64,000 nucleotides of DNA from Paramarasmius palmivorus (taxonomy: Eukaryota > Basidiomycota > Agaricomycetes > Agaricales > Marasmiaceae), in the NCBI GenBank assembly GCA_037176845.1, contig JAYKXP010000010.1, forward strand, positions 868,001-932,000, read 5' to 3'. Position 1 is the stretch's first letter, and each line of letters starts with the position of its first letter. The notes under the pieces are model-generated. The model saw nothing but the letters and a program-made list of their open reading frames with translations. It was not told the origin of the DNA and did not search any database. The translations under genes were made by a program, and so were the position numbers. Of the stretch, positions 26,247 through 38,488 are shown piece after piece.

Positions 26247-27469
26247 ATGAACCTCTTGCGATGGCAGGCAGCGACTCTGCTTCGTCGCGTTCCCTGTCGC
26301 CCTGTGCCTCATTCTTCACTGCGCCATAGTTCTGCTAGTGCTAGGTTTATACCTCCGGCACAACTCAACAATATTGGCCAGAGACCCCGACGCCGGAAAG
26401 AAGACAACGAATGGGAGGAAGAAAAGGAACAAGAGGCAGAGGTATTCATGAGGGGTATGCCAATACCGGAGTCTCCAAGCTTTTACACAGGTCGTGCTAC
26501 ATACCACGACACGTTAATCGTCCTTCAAAATGCGGTCAATACCACATATGCGACCCTCCGAACTCTGCAACTCGTTCCTCTTCCCGACTTTGCTCGTGAC
26601 AGCTTAAAGTCGTATCCGACAACTTGGAAGCCAATCGAGGAGATGGGCCAGGAGCTGGAATGCAAGTTGACAACGACTCGTTACCAAAAGATAACGACGT
26701 TACTCAACCAGCTCAACCATTATCTCTCAGTCGCGAACACTGCCGGATACAAGGACCTCGGTGTCAGGATTCACGATATTCTCTCTAGCTTTGAGAGCGG
26801 GAAAGCTGCGGCCAACCGCAACCGGGGGAAGAGGGCACCAGTCGTGCTTGACCAATATGGCCGGTCGTATACGGTTGGGAAAAGAAAGACGAGTGCTGCT
26901 CGAGTATGGATGATACCGGTCAAAGTCCCTTCTCCAGGCGCTCCTACCGCCATTCCAGCGCCTTTGGCATCCACTTCGGAGGACGTCACAATAGCAACAG
27001 AGTCATCCCAGGAGCAGAAGGAGCCTGTTATCGTGACGGCGTCTACTATTCTGGTCAACAATATCCCCATTTCCGAATACTTCCGTCAATCCCTGGATCG
27101 CGAGCGTATCATGCGCCCTCTTAGAGTTGCCGGAGTTGTAGGAAAATACAACATTTTCACAATCGCTAGGGGAGGCGGTACAACGGGGCAGTCGGGTGCC
27201 ATTGCTCATGGTATTGCAAAGGGTATATTTGCTCATGAGCCAGAACAGGGTACCGTGTTGAAGAGAGGTATGCCAAACGCCTGCTCCATCTTTCGTCTGA
27301 ATACTGATCGACTACTCTAATCAGCCAAATTGCTTAGACGTGATCCACGTATGGTGGAGAGGAAGAAGACCGGTATGGCGAAGGCACGCAAGAGGGTGAG
27401 CGAGCTTCACTCATTTTCCTCCTATACCTCATTGACCTTCTCTCTTAGTATACTTGGGTCAAGCGGTAG
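26247..27469 (+). CDS. MRPS9: Mitochondrial small ribosomal subunit protein uS9m
   Basis: This is the mitochondrial S9 ribosomal protein. Three exons: 26247-27267, 27325-27395 and 27449-27469; the last encodes only the C-terminal YTWVKR. The N-terminus is rich in Arg and Leu (LLRWQAATLLRRVPCRPV), fitting a mitochondrial presequence. A fungal extension of about 200 residues precedes the conserved S9 domain, seen as YTVGKRKTSAARVWMIPVK, RVAGVVGKYNIFTIARGGG and QSGAIAHGIAKGIF, then LLRRDPRMVERKKTGMAKAR. The domain contains an acidic/Pro-rich insertion after MIPVKVPSPG. The C-terminal Lys-Arg tail, which in bacteria touches P-site tRNA, is kept. Confidence 0.95.
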
Positions 27470-27608
27470 AGCGGATATCTTTGTTATATTCACTTTTCAT
27501 TATGAAAATTACCTTATGCAAAAAAATCATAATAATGCGCGATTAATACATGCCAAAGGGCCGTCTAGTGAAGTAATGTGACGACATAAAGATACAGAAC
27601 GTAGGAAT

Positions 27609-30600
27609 TCATTGGAGGAAGAATGTCTGTACATCTGACTGGCCAAAAGGTATCGCACATGCTGGGCATTTCCGCTGTCTTGTAGCGATTCGGGAATCGA
27701 TACATGCTTTGCAGAAGGCTAAAGGGGGTCATGAACTTGTTGCTAGACGAGGCATATGATAAATACTCACTGTGCCAACATTTCGTGAGTAGAACTTGTC
27801 GAAAGTTGATACTGCAGGTAGAACATCTTAATAATTGCTGGGAAATGGTTATGAGATTTTGAGAACTGCATGGATTCAATAACCGTACCAATGAGTGAGC
27901 TTCCGCCTCTCCTATTTCCGATTTGTTGATAGACCGAGACATCAGTCTCTCCTTGGAATTGAGCTTTAGCTTCTGCCGCTCGAGATCTTTCTGAGCCCGT
28001 ATCGTCTCTTCAGTCGCCTTCGAGAGTTTACTCCTTTCCGCTTGCATCGCCTTCGCCATCTGTTCCACTACTGCCTGTGCCTGTAGAGACCTGAGTACTA
28101 GAGCACCACTGCAAGACAAGTCAACTAACTGCATTGAGACGACGCCGTGTTTCATCAATAGTCGCCTGATAATCGACGTGCTTCAATTGTAGAGCTTTGA
28201 TCATCCTGTTTTGGGTCTCGCTCGACTGCTCCCGAACTTTCATGAGATTTTGAGTAATCGTCTGTTTGAAAATTAGCTTCGCTACGAGCTGAAAGCCACA
28301 TGGGTCTCACGAGTTGTTGGGTTAACGATGTCTCTTGTTCCTTCAACGCATCGACGGCCTTGGCATGTTTCTCGAGGTTTCTGCTGAGAGCTTTCCGTTC
28401 CATTTCCGTAGCGTCCTTATCCCGCATGATGGAATAATATTTGTTATCCGCTTTCGCTTTCTGGGCATCGAGTTAATACTTTTCAATGCTGTATTGTAGC
28501 CACACACCTCCTGGAGAGCCTTTGACAACTTTTCCTCCATACTTGTCAAGTCAAAAACTTTACTTTTGACTTGTTGGTCGAGCATTTCCCATGCGGCCGA
28601 TAATTTATCGATTTCCGTGTACAACGTCGCTTCATTCTGCATTGAGTTTGTCATTTATACGCTGCATTTATTGCCCAATATAGCTCACCTGTTCATGCTG
28701 ACTTTGAAGTAATCGAAGACCGGAAAGCTCCTCTTCCTTCTCCTGCAGCCGCGTCGCAAGTGCTTGGAGATCTGGAGATGCCGAAGACAGGTCACCGTAA
28801 ACCTTGCGGTACTTCTCGAGTTCAGCAGAAGCGATCTTGAACTCCTGCCGAGCATTGGCTTCGCCCTCGACGTAAGGGGCGACATCACGGTTATCAGAAT
28901 GCAGTTTTGCGATTACTTCATCGAGGGCTTCAATACGCCCTTCGGCAATTCTGCAGCCCGAAGTTCAGCCAAATATACAGACATATGGCTAACACCACGT
29001 ACGCGAGTTTCTTTCTCAGTGACTCGGCATAATCCGTGTCCTGACTGGAATTGTCCAAGAGGAATTTGACAATATCTTCTCGATTGGCATGTGCCGCTAG
29101 TTGGACCTTACATCTCCTGAGCTGAGATGTCAACACTTCAATCCGTTCCTGAACTCTACACATGAATATTATCGCGGTCCCAGCACATAGGAAGACGTAC
29201 CGTTTGGGAGTTCGTCAGAGATTTATACTCCTCATACGACGCTAACTTAAGACTGTCTCGAGTTTTCCTCTCGTGAAGCTCCGAAGACTGCTGGTCTCTG
29301 TTCTCCCTGAGACGTACTATATCTTTGTCGCGTTGGGAAAGGGCTGCCTTCGCTTCGTTAATCTCTAATTGCGCCGCTTCCTGTACATGAAAGTCAGTCC
29401 ATACGACTCGCAAAGAAAAAACGCTCTAGACATACAGCTAACGCATCCTCTGACTTACGATGCGAGTCAATGGCATTGTTCAGCTCTTCTCTGAGCTTAG
29501 TTATCTCGCTCTCTTTCTCCGTAGCCAACGCTGTTGCTTGAGAACATTTTGCCATAAGAGACTTGTACGGTGCACTCGAGACGATCTGCGCGGTGCTGGG
29601 TGCTTGAGACTACGCCAAACCTTCAATAGGTGATCAAGACACTGGATATAGGTACCTGCCTGTATTTTGAGAGCAGCTAATTCCTCGGTCAGTTTGAAGC
29701 ATCGCTCCTCGAGTTCCTGTACTCTCTTCTCTCGATGTTCAGCAATGTCTTGCCAGAAATCATCTTGTCGCGAAACAACTGCGTCCCCGTTCGGCTGCTC
29801 GTGGTTTGATATTAGATTAAGCAAAATCAATCAGAATTATGAACTCCCACCAATTAACCAGACCACTCACTGCAGGAGAGGACGGCTTTCTCTGCTCTAT
29901 TTCCGTCGCGCCATCTTGTCCCTCTGATGTATCCGTCGAACCAGACTTCGGTTGGATCGCTTGCACTGTTTTGCTCTTCAACCTTTCAATACGATTTTCG
30001 GAAGCCGCAAGCTTTTCCCTGTATCTCTCGTTCTGCTCTTGTGAGTCTTGTAACCTGACTTGCAAAACGTCCACCTGCGATCTTAAGGTAGCACACTGAG
30101 AGGGGCCGGAAGGGGTCTGAGCTCATGTCACCCTGGAATGGAAGAAGCACGTACCTCGGCCTGTACTTTCTGACGCTCCGTATCTCGAACACCCTCCGAA
30201 ACTACCGGTGTTTTGGTGAGAAGCCTTGATACGACATCTGTAGTTGCGCTCTGAGCCTTAGTCAGTGACGACTTCAACTCTGGCATGCTATCTTCCGAAA
30301 CAAATGTACTAAGATGATAGAGGTCTCGAGAGCAAGTAAGTTTCACGGCAAGAGTTATATTATCATTCCACACACCTCTAATTTGGTCGGAGGTAGGAGC
30401 CGACTCGTCAGGACCAACCAGTGACCTCAAGGTGTCCACAAGCTGAGAAAATCGTTAGCTTGTACCGAATAACCAAGATAGACATCACTACCTGTTGCCA
30501 ACAAGCTGACATAGCAGCCAACCCTGCCTCACAAGTCATTTTTCGCTCTTCTAGTTCGGCAATGCGACTCTGACTCCGCTCATTCTCTCGCGAGTAGTAC

Positions 30601-30848
30601 TTCATACGACGATAGATGGCTTCTTTCCGAAAGAGCTGTCATGAAGAAAATCAGGAGAGGCTCGAATAGACTTGAAAAAACGCAAATTATACCTCGAGGT
30701 TGTCGGCAGAGGGTTCCACGTCTTCTTGGGCAGGAACGTCGCCGTTAATTCCAACATGAGGTGCGCCATTTTCATCCGCAATAACGCGTTTCTTCAGAAT
30801 AGCGGGGTCGGACTCTATGCTATGCGAACGTTTCCTGGAGGTGGACAT
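27609..30848 (-). CDS. BRE1: E3 ubiquitin ligase Bre1
   Basis: This nuclear RING ligase monoubiquitinates histone H2B together with Rad6, a mark needed for H3K4 and H3K79 methylation. The start at 30848 gives MSTSRKRSHSIESDPAILKK, the usual N-terminus in basidiomycetes. The second exon begins LFRKEAIYRRMKYYSRENER. Most of the protein is coiled coil spread over many exons. The C-terminal C3HC4 RING is complete after splicing: LLRCSTCSINFRQVLLTKCW, then HTFCKACIDSRIATRQRKC and PACAIPFGQSDVQTFFLQ. The RING is interrupted by an intron just after the first histidine codon. The stop is at 27609-27611. Internal exon boundaries were not all fixed. The gene converges on uS9m with 139 bp between stops. 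Confidence 0.93.
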
Positions 30849-30951
30849 GGAAGAGAGGAAAAGACTAAAGAGTCAACTTTGTCACGGTCACGTCACATTC
30901 ATATCACGAGGCGGACTCGGAGCAACGGTTTTCTCTCGACTACCACCAACC

Positions 30952-33148
30952 CTACAGTGGAACTCTCAATCTAATAGACTCCTCTAATTCTACAATCTCA
31001 CAATCTGCCTTGCTTCCATCTCCAATTTGTGTCTCAACACAAGTAAAGTCCAACGCCTGCAGAGGATCGGTCAAAAAGATGTTCAGATGGGCATGGGCCA
31101 ATAATGAAGCTCACCTTCTCGAGGACCGTCATTGGTTGATCTGTGGGGAACATCAGTAAGATTTCTAAGCCTACTATGATTCTCTTACGCCAGACTGCAG
31201 TGTCATATACTATCCCTTGAGCAGTACTTGCAACAAATGCTCGCAAAGTTCTCAAGTCTGGCTTGTCGTCCTCTCCATTCTTTGCGACGACTACCAGATA
31301 CCTTTGACCAGGTTCTTGTAGCCCTTCGCCTGGCCCACCGCCCATAGGAATAAAAGCCTGATTCGTAAATGGGTGCCTTTCCAAGACTTCCAGTTTGCAC
31401 GTTCCATCTGCGCTCAAACCCTGCAATGGCTGGCAACGATAAACCGATAATCCGCATGTCGCACCTGCCTCAGGTGGGTAGGAAGAGGCTAGCAGAGCTA
31501 ATTTGTGGAATTTACTAGCAGTACCCCCGTTGGCCGGTGTTATCTTTGTTCCTTTGGGTACGGCTGCGTGATCATCGTACGCTTGTATGACCCGTCCAAA
31601 AGGCAGGAAAGCTTCTGGTGTCAGTGGCAAGACTGGAATTATGGTCGCTGGCTTTGATGTCATCGTGGATGGAGTAGGAGCGGAAGCGGGAATTACCGAT
31701 AATGCCTCTTCAACTGACGAGCCCTCTTCCGTTTCACCAGATTCTGACCTTCGGCCAATAAGTCGAACCCTCTTAATACCTCCATCTGGATGAATGGTTA
31801 CCCTCACATGTGTATATCGCTTTCCCTTCACGTTTTCCAGCTGGAAGTAGTGTTGCCTGTGTGGACCAAGCTTCGCCCGTGGCAAGATAAGTGTCCACTC
31901 CTCGTCTTCCCCGCGGCTGATCTTCCAATCTATGTGCTGATCTGTATACAGAGCGTGTATTTCGCAGCTTTCTGGGAAGTTTCCTTTGAAGTGAGCTGTA
32001 TCGATTTCCACATGCTCAAGGTACCCTGGAACAGCACTAAACGGCCAGTCAGCTCGAACGGATGGAGTATCCACAAGACTCACAGCTTGATGATCGTCCA
32101 ATCCTTGTGGCCAGATTGTCTGCTGCGTTTCGTCTCCCAACCGTCCCCCATGTCCTTACCCCTTCCAGGAAGAATCAGATTCGATCCTACACCAAAATGT
32201 TGATCCGATGTGAATTCAACGCGTCCACCTGCAAAGACATGTGCCAGGTCAAAATTCTTTGTGGGTTCTGCTGGTATTATGGGGGACACATGGCCATATA
32301 CCCTGAATCGCGCCTGAGCATGCATCAACAACGATTCCCATATGTCTATTAGGCGAGCGCTTACAATGCCACCGTCTGGATACATGTTTAGCTTGACAAA
32401 CGTCGCACGGGGCCCTGGAGTAGGAAGGGTGAAAAGATGGCGAGAGCTAGGGCCAAGGTTCACTTTCGGGAGGATTTCTGTCCACTGAAGAGGCAAGGTC
32501 CGTACGTCAAGGACATGGTTACCCTGGAATTAAGGTTTAAGGGCGTACTCTTGGATCATCCACGTTCGGATCTTGGGAGGATGGATCATAAAATGCATCT
32601 ACCGATACCTGGGGTGCTTCATTTCCTAGAGACAAAGTCGGACCAAAGATGAGGACGTCAACAGGCGTTGCCCATACCATTGAAATGGGTGGTATCAATG
32701 TCGAAACCGACGATGGTTCCAGAAGTACCCAATTTTATGATACACCTATAGCCATATTAGCTTATGCTGCTCGACCATTATATATAGAATGGTCGTACCA
32801 ATCATAGGTTGGGTTGTGTCTTCGACTTTCCCAACCACTATACAACGCGCCATTCGGCCCAAACTGTCCCTTTAGACTTGGTGCTGGCTGTCAAGTGAAT
32901 TGTTTCGCCTCAGTTTCATCTCGACTGAGCCAGGATTACAGTACTTACCTCCACTAGAAGGAGGTGAAAAGCCTCGGCGAAGAACTCGTCGGATACTGAA
33001 AGCACACGACCACCGATAGCAACACTGGAGAGCTCTGTTTCAAGGAACCGTCAGAAATGTTGATTCGCAGCTGTAAGTTGGTAACTTTACCAGTGGTGGC
33101 GCCAAAAGCGTCAGAAAACTTTTCGAGAGGGATTTGCTGAGCGGACAT
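30952..33148 (-). CDS. Fused allantoicase and ureidoglycolate lyase
   Basis: One continuous gene model encodes two consecutive enzymes of allantoin breakdown. The first part is allantoicase (allantoate to ureidoglycolate and urea), with its two-fold repeat seen as [15 protein letters not shown] and [16 protein letters not shown], plus [20 protein letters not shown]. After a linker rich in Ala, Thr, Ser and Pro comes ureidoglycolate lyase (ureidoglycolate to glyoxylate and urea), with [30 protein letters not shown] and [14 protein letters not shown]. The first exons are 33148-33092, 33034-32949 and 32887-32799; exons near the end are joined through an intron at about 31190-31147. No stop codon or start-like gap separates the two halves. 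In S. cerevisiae these activities are separate genes (DAL2, DAL3). Confidence 0.88.
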
Positions 33149-33715
33149 GGGCAGAGAAGGGGACAAAACACTGACAGGAGATATAGATAAGGGGAGTTAT
33201 ATACTGCATGTCATTTTACACATGGCGTAAATTTCCGCCTAGGCCGACGGAAGCATCGGCCCAATATCGGGCAGCCATGCAGATAACACCGGGTATTCAA
33301 TCACCTTCTCTTCGGACAACATATACACATAATACAGAGATGTATACATCCTCAACGCAACCTCCATACTTCTCGTGGTCATCACCTGGCAGCGCTGAAC
33401 TAAAAATGGTGTCGCCGACTTGGTGTGAAGATTCGGGGACAGGCAAAGGACTCTGGGAGGCTGGTTACTTATCGCTCTTATCAAAGTTCCGAATTGCCTC
33501 GTAAATTGTGAGTACCATTTACAAGGCTCTACTGATAGTTTCCTCATCGGCTGCCCCCAACACGGCTTTGAAACTTCCAGGAACTTCCGTCGTCCGGGAT
33601 GTCCGCATGCTACGATCACTCTTGTCCAGCATTCTCGACGTCTTAGACATGGTGGATTTCGGATTTGGCTAGGTTTTAAGACCTAAACTCCACCAACTCG
33701 CTCACAGAAGGCCAG
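33149..33715. other. Divergent spacer, allantoicase fusion / AhpC-TSA gene
   Basis: A spacer of 567 bases lies between two divergent starts. Open frames on both strands lack coding character. A TATA-like ATATAGATAAGG/TATATA sequence lies at about 33181-33203, suitably placed for the minus-strand gene. Confidence 0.35.
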
Positions 33716-34936
33716 ATGGAAGGACGACTATCTTCTGAAAACGCCCTTTTATCAATGTCTGCATCGACTACGAAGCCAATGGTACCCATAGATTGCGAAC
33801 CTCCTCCTTGGGACGAGTGTCTAGATCTTATGTGCGCGACCCACGAACCTCATGAAGTACACGACGATGTTTTTGACGAATATTCAATACCTACGCAATT
33901 GCAACTTCGCCGAGCAGCAAACCTCTGGGTCATTGCGGAATCAGGAGTGAGGGTGTCTTTCGGGTCACTATGGCAGGATCAAAAAACGATTGTAATTTTC
34001 ATTAGACATTTCATGTGAGTCCTCGTTCTCTACTTAGCGGCCTTCTGTTCGATGGCAATATTTCCAGGTGCCCTCTTTGTCAAGACTACATGTTTTCAAT
34101 ATCAAGGAACATATCTCCTCAAGTTTTAGACGAAGCAGACGTCAACTTGGTCATCATCAGTAATGGTGACTACCAGTTAATCAAAAGCTATCGCAGTACG
34201 TACCGTTCATGTCGCTTCGAACGCAAAGATCCTCATTCATCGGACTATCCTCCTACATAGAGATCTTCCACACGCCTTTTGCCTTGTACACTGATCCCTC
34301 GCATGAAGTCTATAAAACTATGGGGATGACCATACAAACTCTGGAAAAGGGACCCCGTAGTCCATACATACGTCATGGGCTTCTTGGAGGGATTGGAATG
34401 GTCGTTGCAAACGCGGCCAAAGTAGGCATGCCGGTATGGAAGGAGAAAGGGGATATAAAGCAGTTGGGCGGCGAGTTTATTTTGGGTCCTGGGTACGTTA
34501 CCACTCTCGTTCATTCGTCAGCCTCCGGTTCTCAATGTTGGCTATTAGATTTGAGTGCAGCTTCGCCCATCGAATGAGATACACCCGTTCACATCTCCCT
34601 ATCCTTGACGTAGTATCGGCAGCTGGTGTGGACATGCTAACACCACTCACTGCTCTGGTCAGAGATCAAGGGGAGACCTATCTTGGTGTTCCACTGGTTG
34701 AAGAATTTTCTTGGATGAAACGGAGGAAGCTGGATTTGACGAAATTAACGCTCAAGGGTCGAACATCTGCTTTTTGGATAACAGCATTACCTGGCCTCGG
34801 TCGTCTCACATCAGCTACAGAAGAAGTAGATTCTGAGACGAGCGATGAAACTCTACGTGACGAGTCAGGAACACCAGTCCTGCTGGAAGCCAGACCTTTG
34901 TCGATCATATGGGAAGAAGCTGAAGACGAAGGGTAA
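33716..34936 (+). CDS. AhpC/TSA-like (peroxiredoxin-like) protein
   Basis: This is a thioredoxin-fold protein of the AhpC/TSA antioxidant (PRXL2-like) group found widely in basidiomycetes. Four exons: 33716-34014, 34068-34195, 34261-34492 and 34549-34936. A disordered N-terminus of about 65 residues precedes the fold. The redox motif CPLC follows the strand TIVIFIRHFM, and the first exon boundary falls just before the first cysteine. The fold continues with VNLVIISNGDYQLIKSYR, FALYTDPSHEVYKTMGM and GEFILGPGFECSFAHRMRY. An unusually long C-terminal extension of about 120 residues is Ser, Thr and Glu-rich. The substrate is unknown; a role in redox protection is inferred from the family only. 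Confidence 0.8.
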
Positions 34937-35153
34937 CAATTTCAGACTTTCTAGAGCAGAACAAACTATCAAAACTAATCGTAATCCATAATGTATCCAT
35001 AGCCATACATCGGTCACCCTCGTTATTACTGACATGTAATGAAGTAATGACTTAGTGAGCCTCCGAAATTACCGAAACGTTCCCTTACTAGCGCTCATAT
35101 GTATACCTGACTAACGGAAATGATTCCTCCAACTCTTAATTCCTCTCCATCCT

Positions 35154-36230
35154 ATGTCAGTCGCAGCAGCCATAAGAAAACCCCTTCTCGTCGTTGGGGG
35201 CGTTGGTGCAGGAACCGGTAACGGTGCAGCTGCCGCGTGAGTACTGACGCTGTGATGCTTGGCTTGTTCCATTCACTACTTGCCTTCTGACACTGACGAT
35301 AGAAAACTCTTTGCCAAAGCGGGTTATGATGTCGCTCTCATTGCTCGTGGACGTGAATCGCTGGAAAAGCTCGCCAGCGAGATAAATACCCATCCAGAAT
35401 CCAAAGGACAGGTATGTAGCGTTCAACATTCATTCAGCCGACCTCTGTTGATTATAAGGCTCACACAGGCAACCCCATTCCCGGCTCAGTCTTACAGCCA
35501 TGCCTCACTTCAAAGCGTTTTCCGATCTATCTGGTCCCATTATCCCCAAGATAAAACTGTTTTCCGCGTCGGAATTTACAACATAGGTCACGCAACATTC
35601 AAGCCATTCCTTGAGAGCACACCTGAGGAGCTGAGGACGTCTTTGGAAGTGAATGTTGAAGCTGCATGGGCATTCTCCAGAGAAGTCGTGGTCAAATTGC
35701 TAGAGAACAAGGAAAACGAATTCTTTGACGAAAATGGCGGTGCATTAGAGGGCGGAAAGGGCACACTCATATTTACCGGTGCTACAGCTGCATTGAGAGG
35801 AAACCGCATGACCAGTATAATGTCTGCGTCCAAGGGTGCAAACAGAAACTTGAGTCAGAGCTTGGCAAAGGAATTAGGTCCTCAAGGCATACACGTAGCG
35901 CATGTGAGTGAATCGGCCAGTTCTATTTGGGCTGTATAACTGATTCAAGTTCGCCAAACATAAAAGGCGGTCATTGACGGAAGTGAGCCCTTATCTATTA
36001 TCATCCATTCGTCGTGCTCAGCCTGAATCTATCCATTCCAGGGATCCAAGGTCAATATTCCGAGACAGGTTTAGATCCGAATAGCATCGCGAGAGCATAC
36101 CTCAACCTTGCTCGGCAAGAACGCACTGCCTGGACTTGGGAACTGGACTGTACGAGTGCCATCTACTATTCGTTGGCATCTTCTGAATTGCCCACCCATT
36201 ACAGTACGTCCGGCGACCGAACAGTGGTGA
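35154..36230 (+). CDS. Short-chain dehydrogenase/reductase
   Basis: This is an NAD(P)-dependent oxidoreductase of the SDR superfamily. Six exons: 35154-35236, 35303-35411, 35469-35903, 35967-35982, 36042-36148 and 36205-36230. The nucleotide-binding glycine motif is VVGGVGAGTGNGAAAAK. The region of the usual NNAG motif reads YNIGHATFKPFLE. The normal catalytic Tyr-x-x-x-Lys site reads SASKGANRNLSQSLAKEL, with Ser in place of Tyr and the lysine kept, as in several SDRs of this type. The fourth exon is only 16 nt and is required to keep the frame into AVIDGRIQGQYSE. The protein ends LRPATEQW, a typical SDR C-terminus. The substrate is unknown. Confidence 0.85.
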
Positions 36231-36328
36231 AAGCTCTGCGCTTAGGAGGCCATTTCGAATGTTCCAAATATGATCGTAATGCCATTCATCATGATTTTAC
36301 CCCAAACTGCACTGTGGTCATATATATA

Positions 36329-37894
36329 CTAATACCCGTCTTTCCCTGGAACTATGCCATATGCTGGTCCTCCCTTCCCAAACATTTTACGCACATCATT
36401 GACCAACTCGTTTGGTTTCTCATGGGCCGCAAAGTGTCCGCCAGAATCGTGGAAAGACTCGAACACAAGATTCTTCTCCGACATCCATCTACACAAGTAC
36501 CATGAGCCAACCAGATACATTGGACTAGAGGTTTACGTACGCTTTCGGAAGGACGTATATCTCTTGCGGGAAATAAGACTTTCCAAAGGGAATCGTTGGG
36601 CTGCCGAGTCCAGCCCTACCACCTGTCTGCTCATACTCGTAGTAAATCCGGATGGAAGCAGCTGGTCCGCTCCTGGAAAACCAATAGATCGATATCCATG
36701 TCAACACTAAGGACTTGAAGTCAACTTCAACTCTTTACGGGATTGGGAGAGAGAGAAAACCTTCGTCATCGTCCCAATTATATTTATCCGTCCAGTTGAC
36801 AAGCTTTTCGTAGATCCAAGCTAGCAAACCAACTGGTGAATCGGCGAGACTGTAACCAAGTGTCTGTGGTTGCGTGGAATGTTCAGCACCATATCCATTT
36901 CCTTTCTCTTCGAACCACTTCGTTCGCTGCAAGCCCTTTCTTTCAGATGGCGTCAAAGTCGGGTCTGTGGAGTTGTAGTAGCCTGGTTCCCGATCCTCGC
37001 TAGAACTACCGTGCGAAGGTAATCTCAGTAAAACGAGGCAAGTAGAGTCTGCTTATTCCACTTACTACTGAGTGTTCGTATGCCATGCCTTGACATGTTC
37101 TGGTCCATATTTACTTGCGATTGTCCGAGTAATCTGGGTTGTGATGGATGAGTACGATGGGCTACATCGTCATTGGCGAATTCACTTACACCATAACCCC
37201 AATCACCACCCTGAGTGACTGTAATAATACCGTGCTACCCTCAGTAGAGTTCATTAGCACGCATTGAGTCGACATACCGTATTCATTATACCCAAGCGAC
37301 AGCATAAGTTTGTGTCCGACCTGTGGGAACAGTCAATAGGATCGCTAACAGTCCGAAATGACAATCAGACGAGACCTCAGCAAACTGTGCCAAAGCGAAA
37401 CCTTTCTTCTTGGGAGCCTCCGAAAAACCATATCCAGGAAGACCCAAAGCGACGACGTGGAACCCAGGAGAACCGCCGATTAGCAGAGGCAGAACCTTGC
37501 GTACTTCAATAAAGCTTCCAGGCCCTAGAGCAAGTTGATCAGAATCGTATATGAGCACTGAGAAAGCTCATGACACACATCCGTGAACAAACAACATGGG
37601 AATCGCGTTCTTCACTTTACTTTCCTGGTGAATGTAATGCACGTTGAGCTTTCCGAATCCGTCAACCTCGATATCTCGAGTGAACTGGGGCAGCTCATCG
37701 TTCAGTATCTTCTCGTGCTTCTTCCAATCATAGCCGTCTTTCCATCGTGCAATCAAACGGCGAATGTCTTGAAGGGGCACGCCATAATCCCAGCCAGCAT
37801 CATCGATTTCATCGGGAAGACGCGTCAAGGCTAGTTTCTTGTGCAAAAGGTCGATAGATTCATCTGAGATGTTGATTGTGAAGGGTTGAGACAT
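36329..37894 (-). CDS. Epoxide hydrolase, tandem copy A
   Basis: This is an alpha/beta-hydrolase of the epoxide hydrolase family with the N-terminal EHN domain, which opens epoxides with water. The start is taken at 37894 ([12 protein letters not shown]); an upstream in-frame ATG exists at 37909. The oxyanion motif is HGWPGSFIEV, completed across an intron. The nucleophile site follows in GGDWGYG (Asp), with [20 protein letters not shown] after the next intron. Other family markers are KPQTLGY-like [20 protein letters not shown], the lid tyrosine region IRIYYEYE, and the catalytic histidine in [11 protein letters not shown]. The C-terminus ends GIVPGKDGY. At least six introns. It shares almost all exons and introns with copy B, 2.49 kb to the right. 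Confidence 0.9.
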
Positions 37895-38052
37895 GGTGAT
37901 AGCGAACACTTCAGATTATGGTCCTTTTTAAGTTCAAGCGATTGAATAATTGGAGCTAAGGATGACTGAGCAACTGATGGCCAAGATGTTGAGGGTGGCT
38001 TACCAATGCGATTTTCATGGGAGGAAGCTCGACTAGCGACTAGCGACTGACT

Positions 38053-38068
38053 CATGTTATCGAACATG
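38053..38068. promoter_or_regulatory. Palindrome upstream of epoxide hydrolase copy A
   Basis: CATGTTATCGAACATG is an inverted repeat of CATGTT around ATCG, about 160 bases upstream of the copy A start. It is kept exactly upstream of copy B. It may be a binding site for a dimeric regulator; this is inference. Confidence 0.35.
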
Positions 38069-38452
38069 TGCTCGTTGACAAGCATCGACGCGCCCTCTTG
38101 CCTGGGTACAGAGGATTGGCCAACTCGGGAGATCCCGAGCTCGCCTGAAAAACTGGAGATTGTTTTGGCGGCACACGGGAAACCGTATTCATTTGTGCTG
38201 CATTCCTATAAGCCCACCAAGACCGAGAAGGCAAGACGATGACCTACGACCTACCGACAGGGCTGTAGGTTATGTCTCGCGTATCTAAGGTCTCAGTTTA
38301 CAACCTGCTTCTGGGTTATTCATACAGTTTGGTTCGTCGAGGTTCAATATCATAGATGTTTTATCCTTAGTCTATATAGGCAGAGACGAATATCACGTTG
38401 TAAACAATGTAAACTGATAACGGAGATATGACGTCTAGCAAGTCCTACTAGT

Positions 38453-38488
38453 AGCGCCCGGGGGCGGCAGCGGCGCTAGGCGGGCGCT
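38453..38488. repeat. GC-rich inverted repeat
   Basis: Arms AGCGCCCG (38453-38460) and CGGGCGCT (38481-38488) flank a GC-rich loop. It sits in the non-duplicated spacer between the hydrolase copies. It could be the end of a small non-autonomous element or a simple hairpin. Confidence 0.4.

Larger units (their letters stand above)
36318..38103. repeat. Tandem direct duplication, left unit
   Basis: The stretch matches 38808-40612 at an offset of about 2490 bases. By eye, identity is very high across exons, introns and about 200 bases of upstream sequence, with small indels. It covers the whole of epoxide hydrolase copy A and its promoter. The match ends within the sequence AAGCATCGACGCGCCCTCTT on both sides. 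Confidence 0.9.

Noticed and set aside
27449..27490. tRNA-like GGTCAAGCGGTAGAGCGG
   Set aside because: It resembles a D-arm by chance but encodes the end of uS9m, and no matching acceptor stem or T-arm follows.
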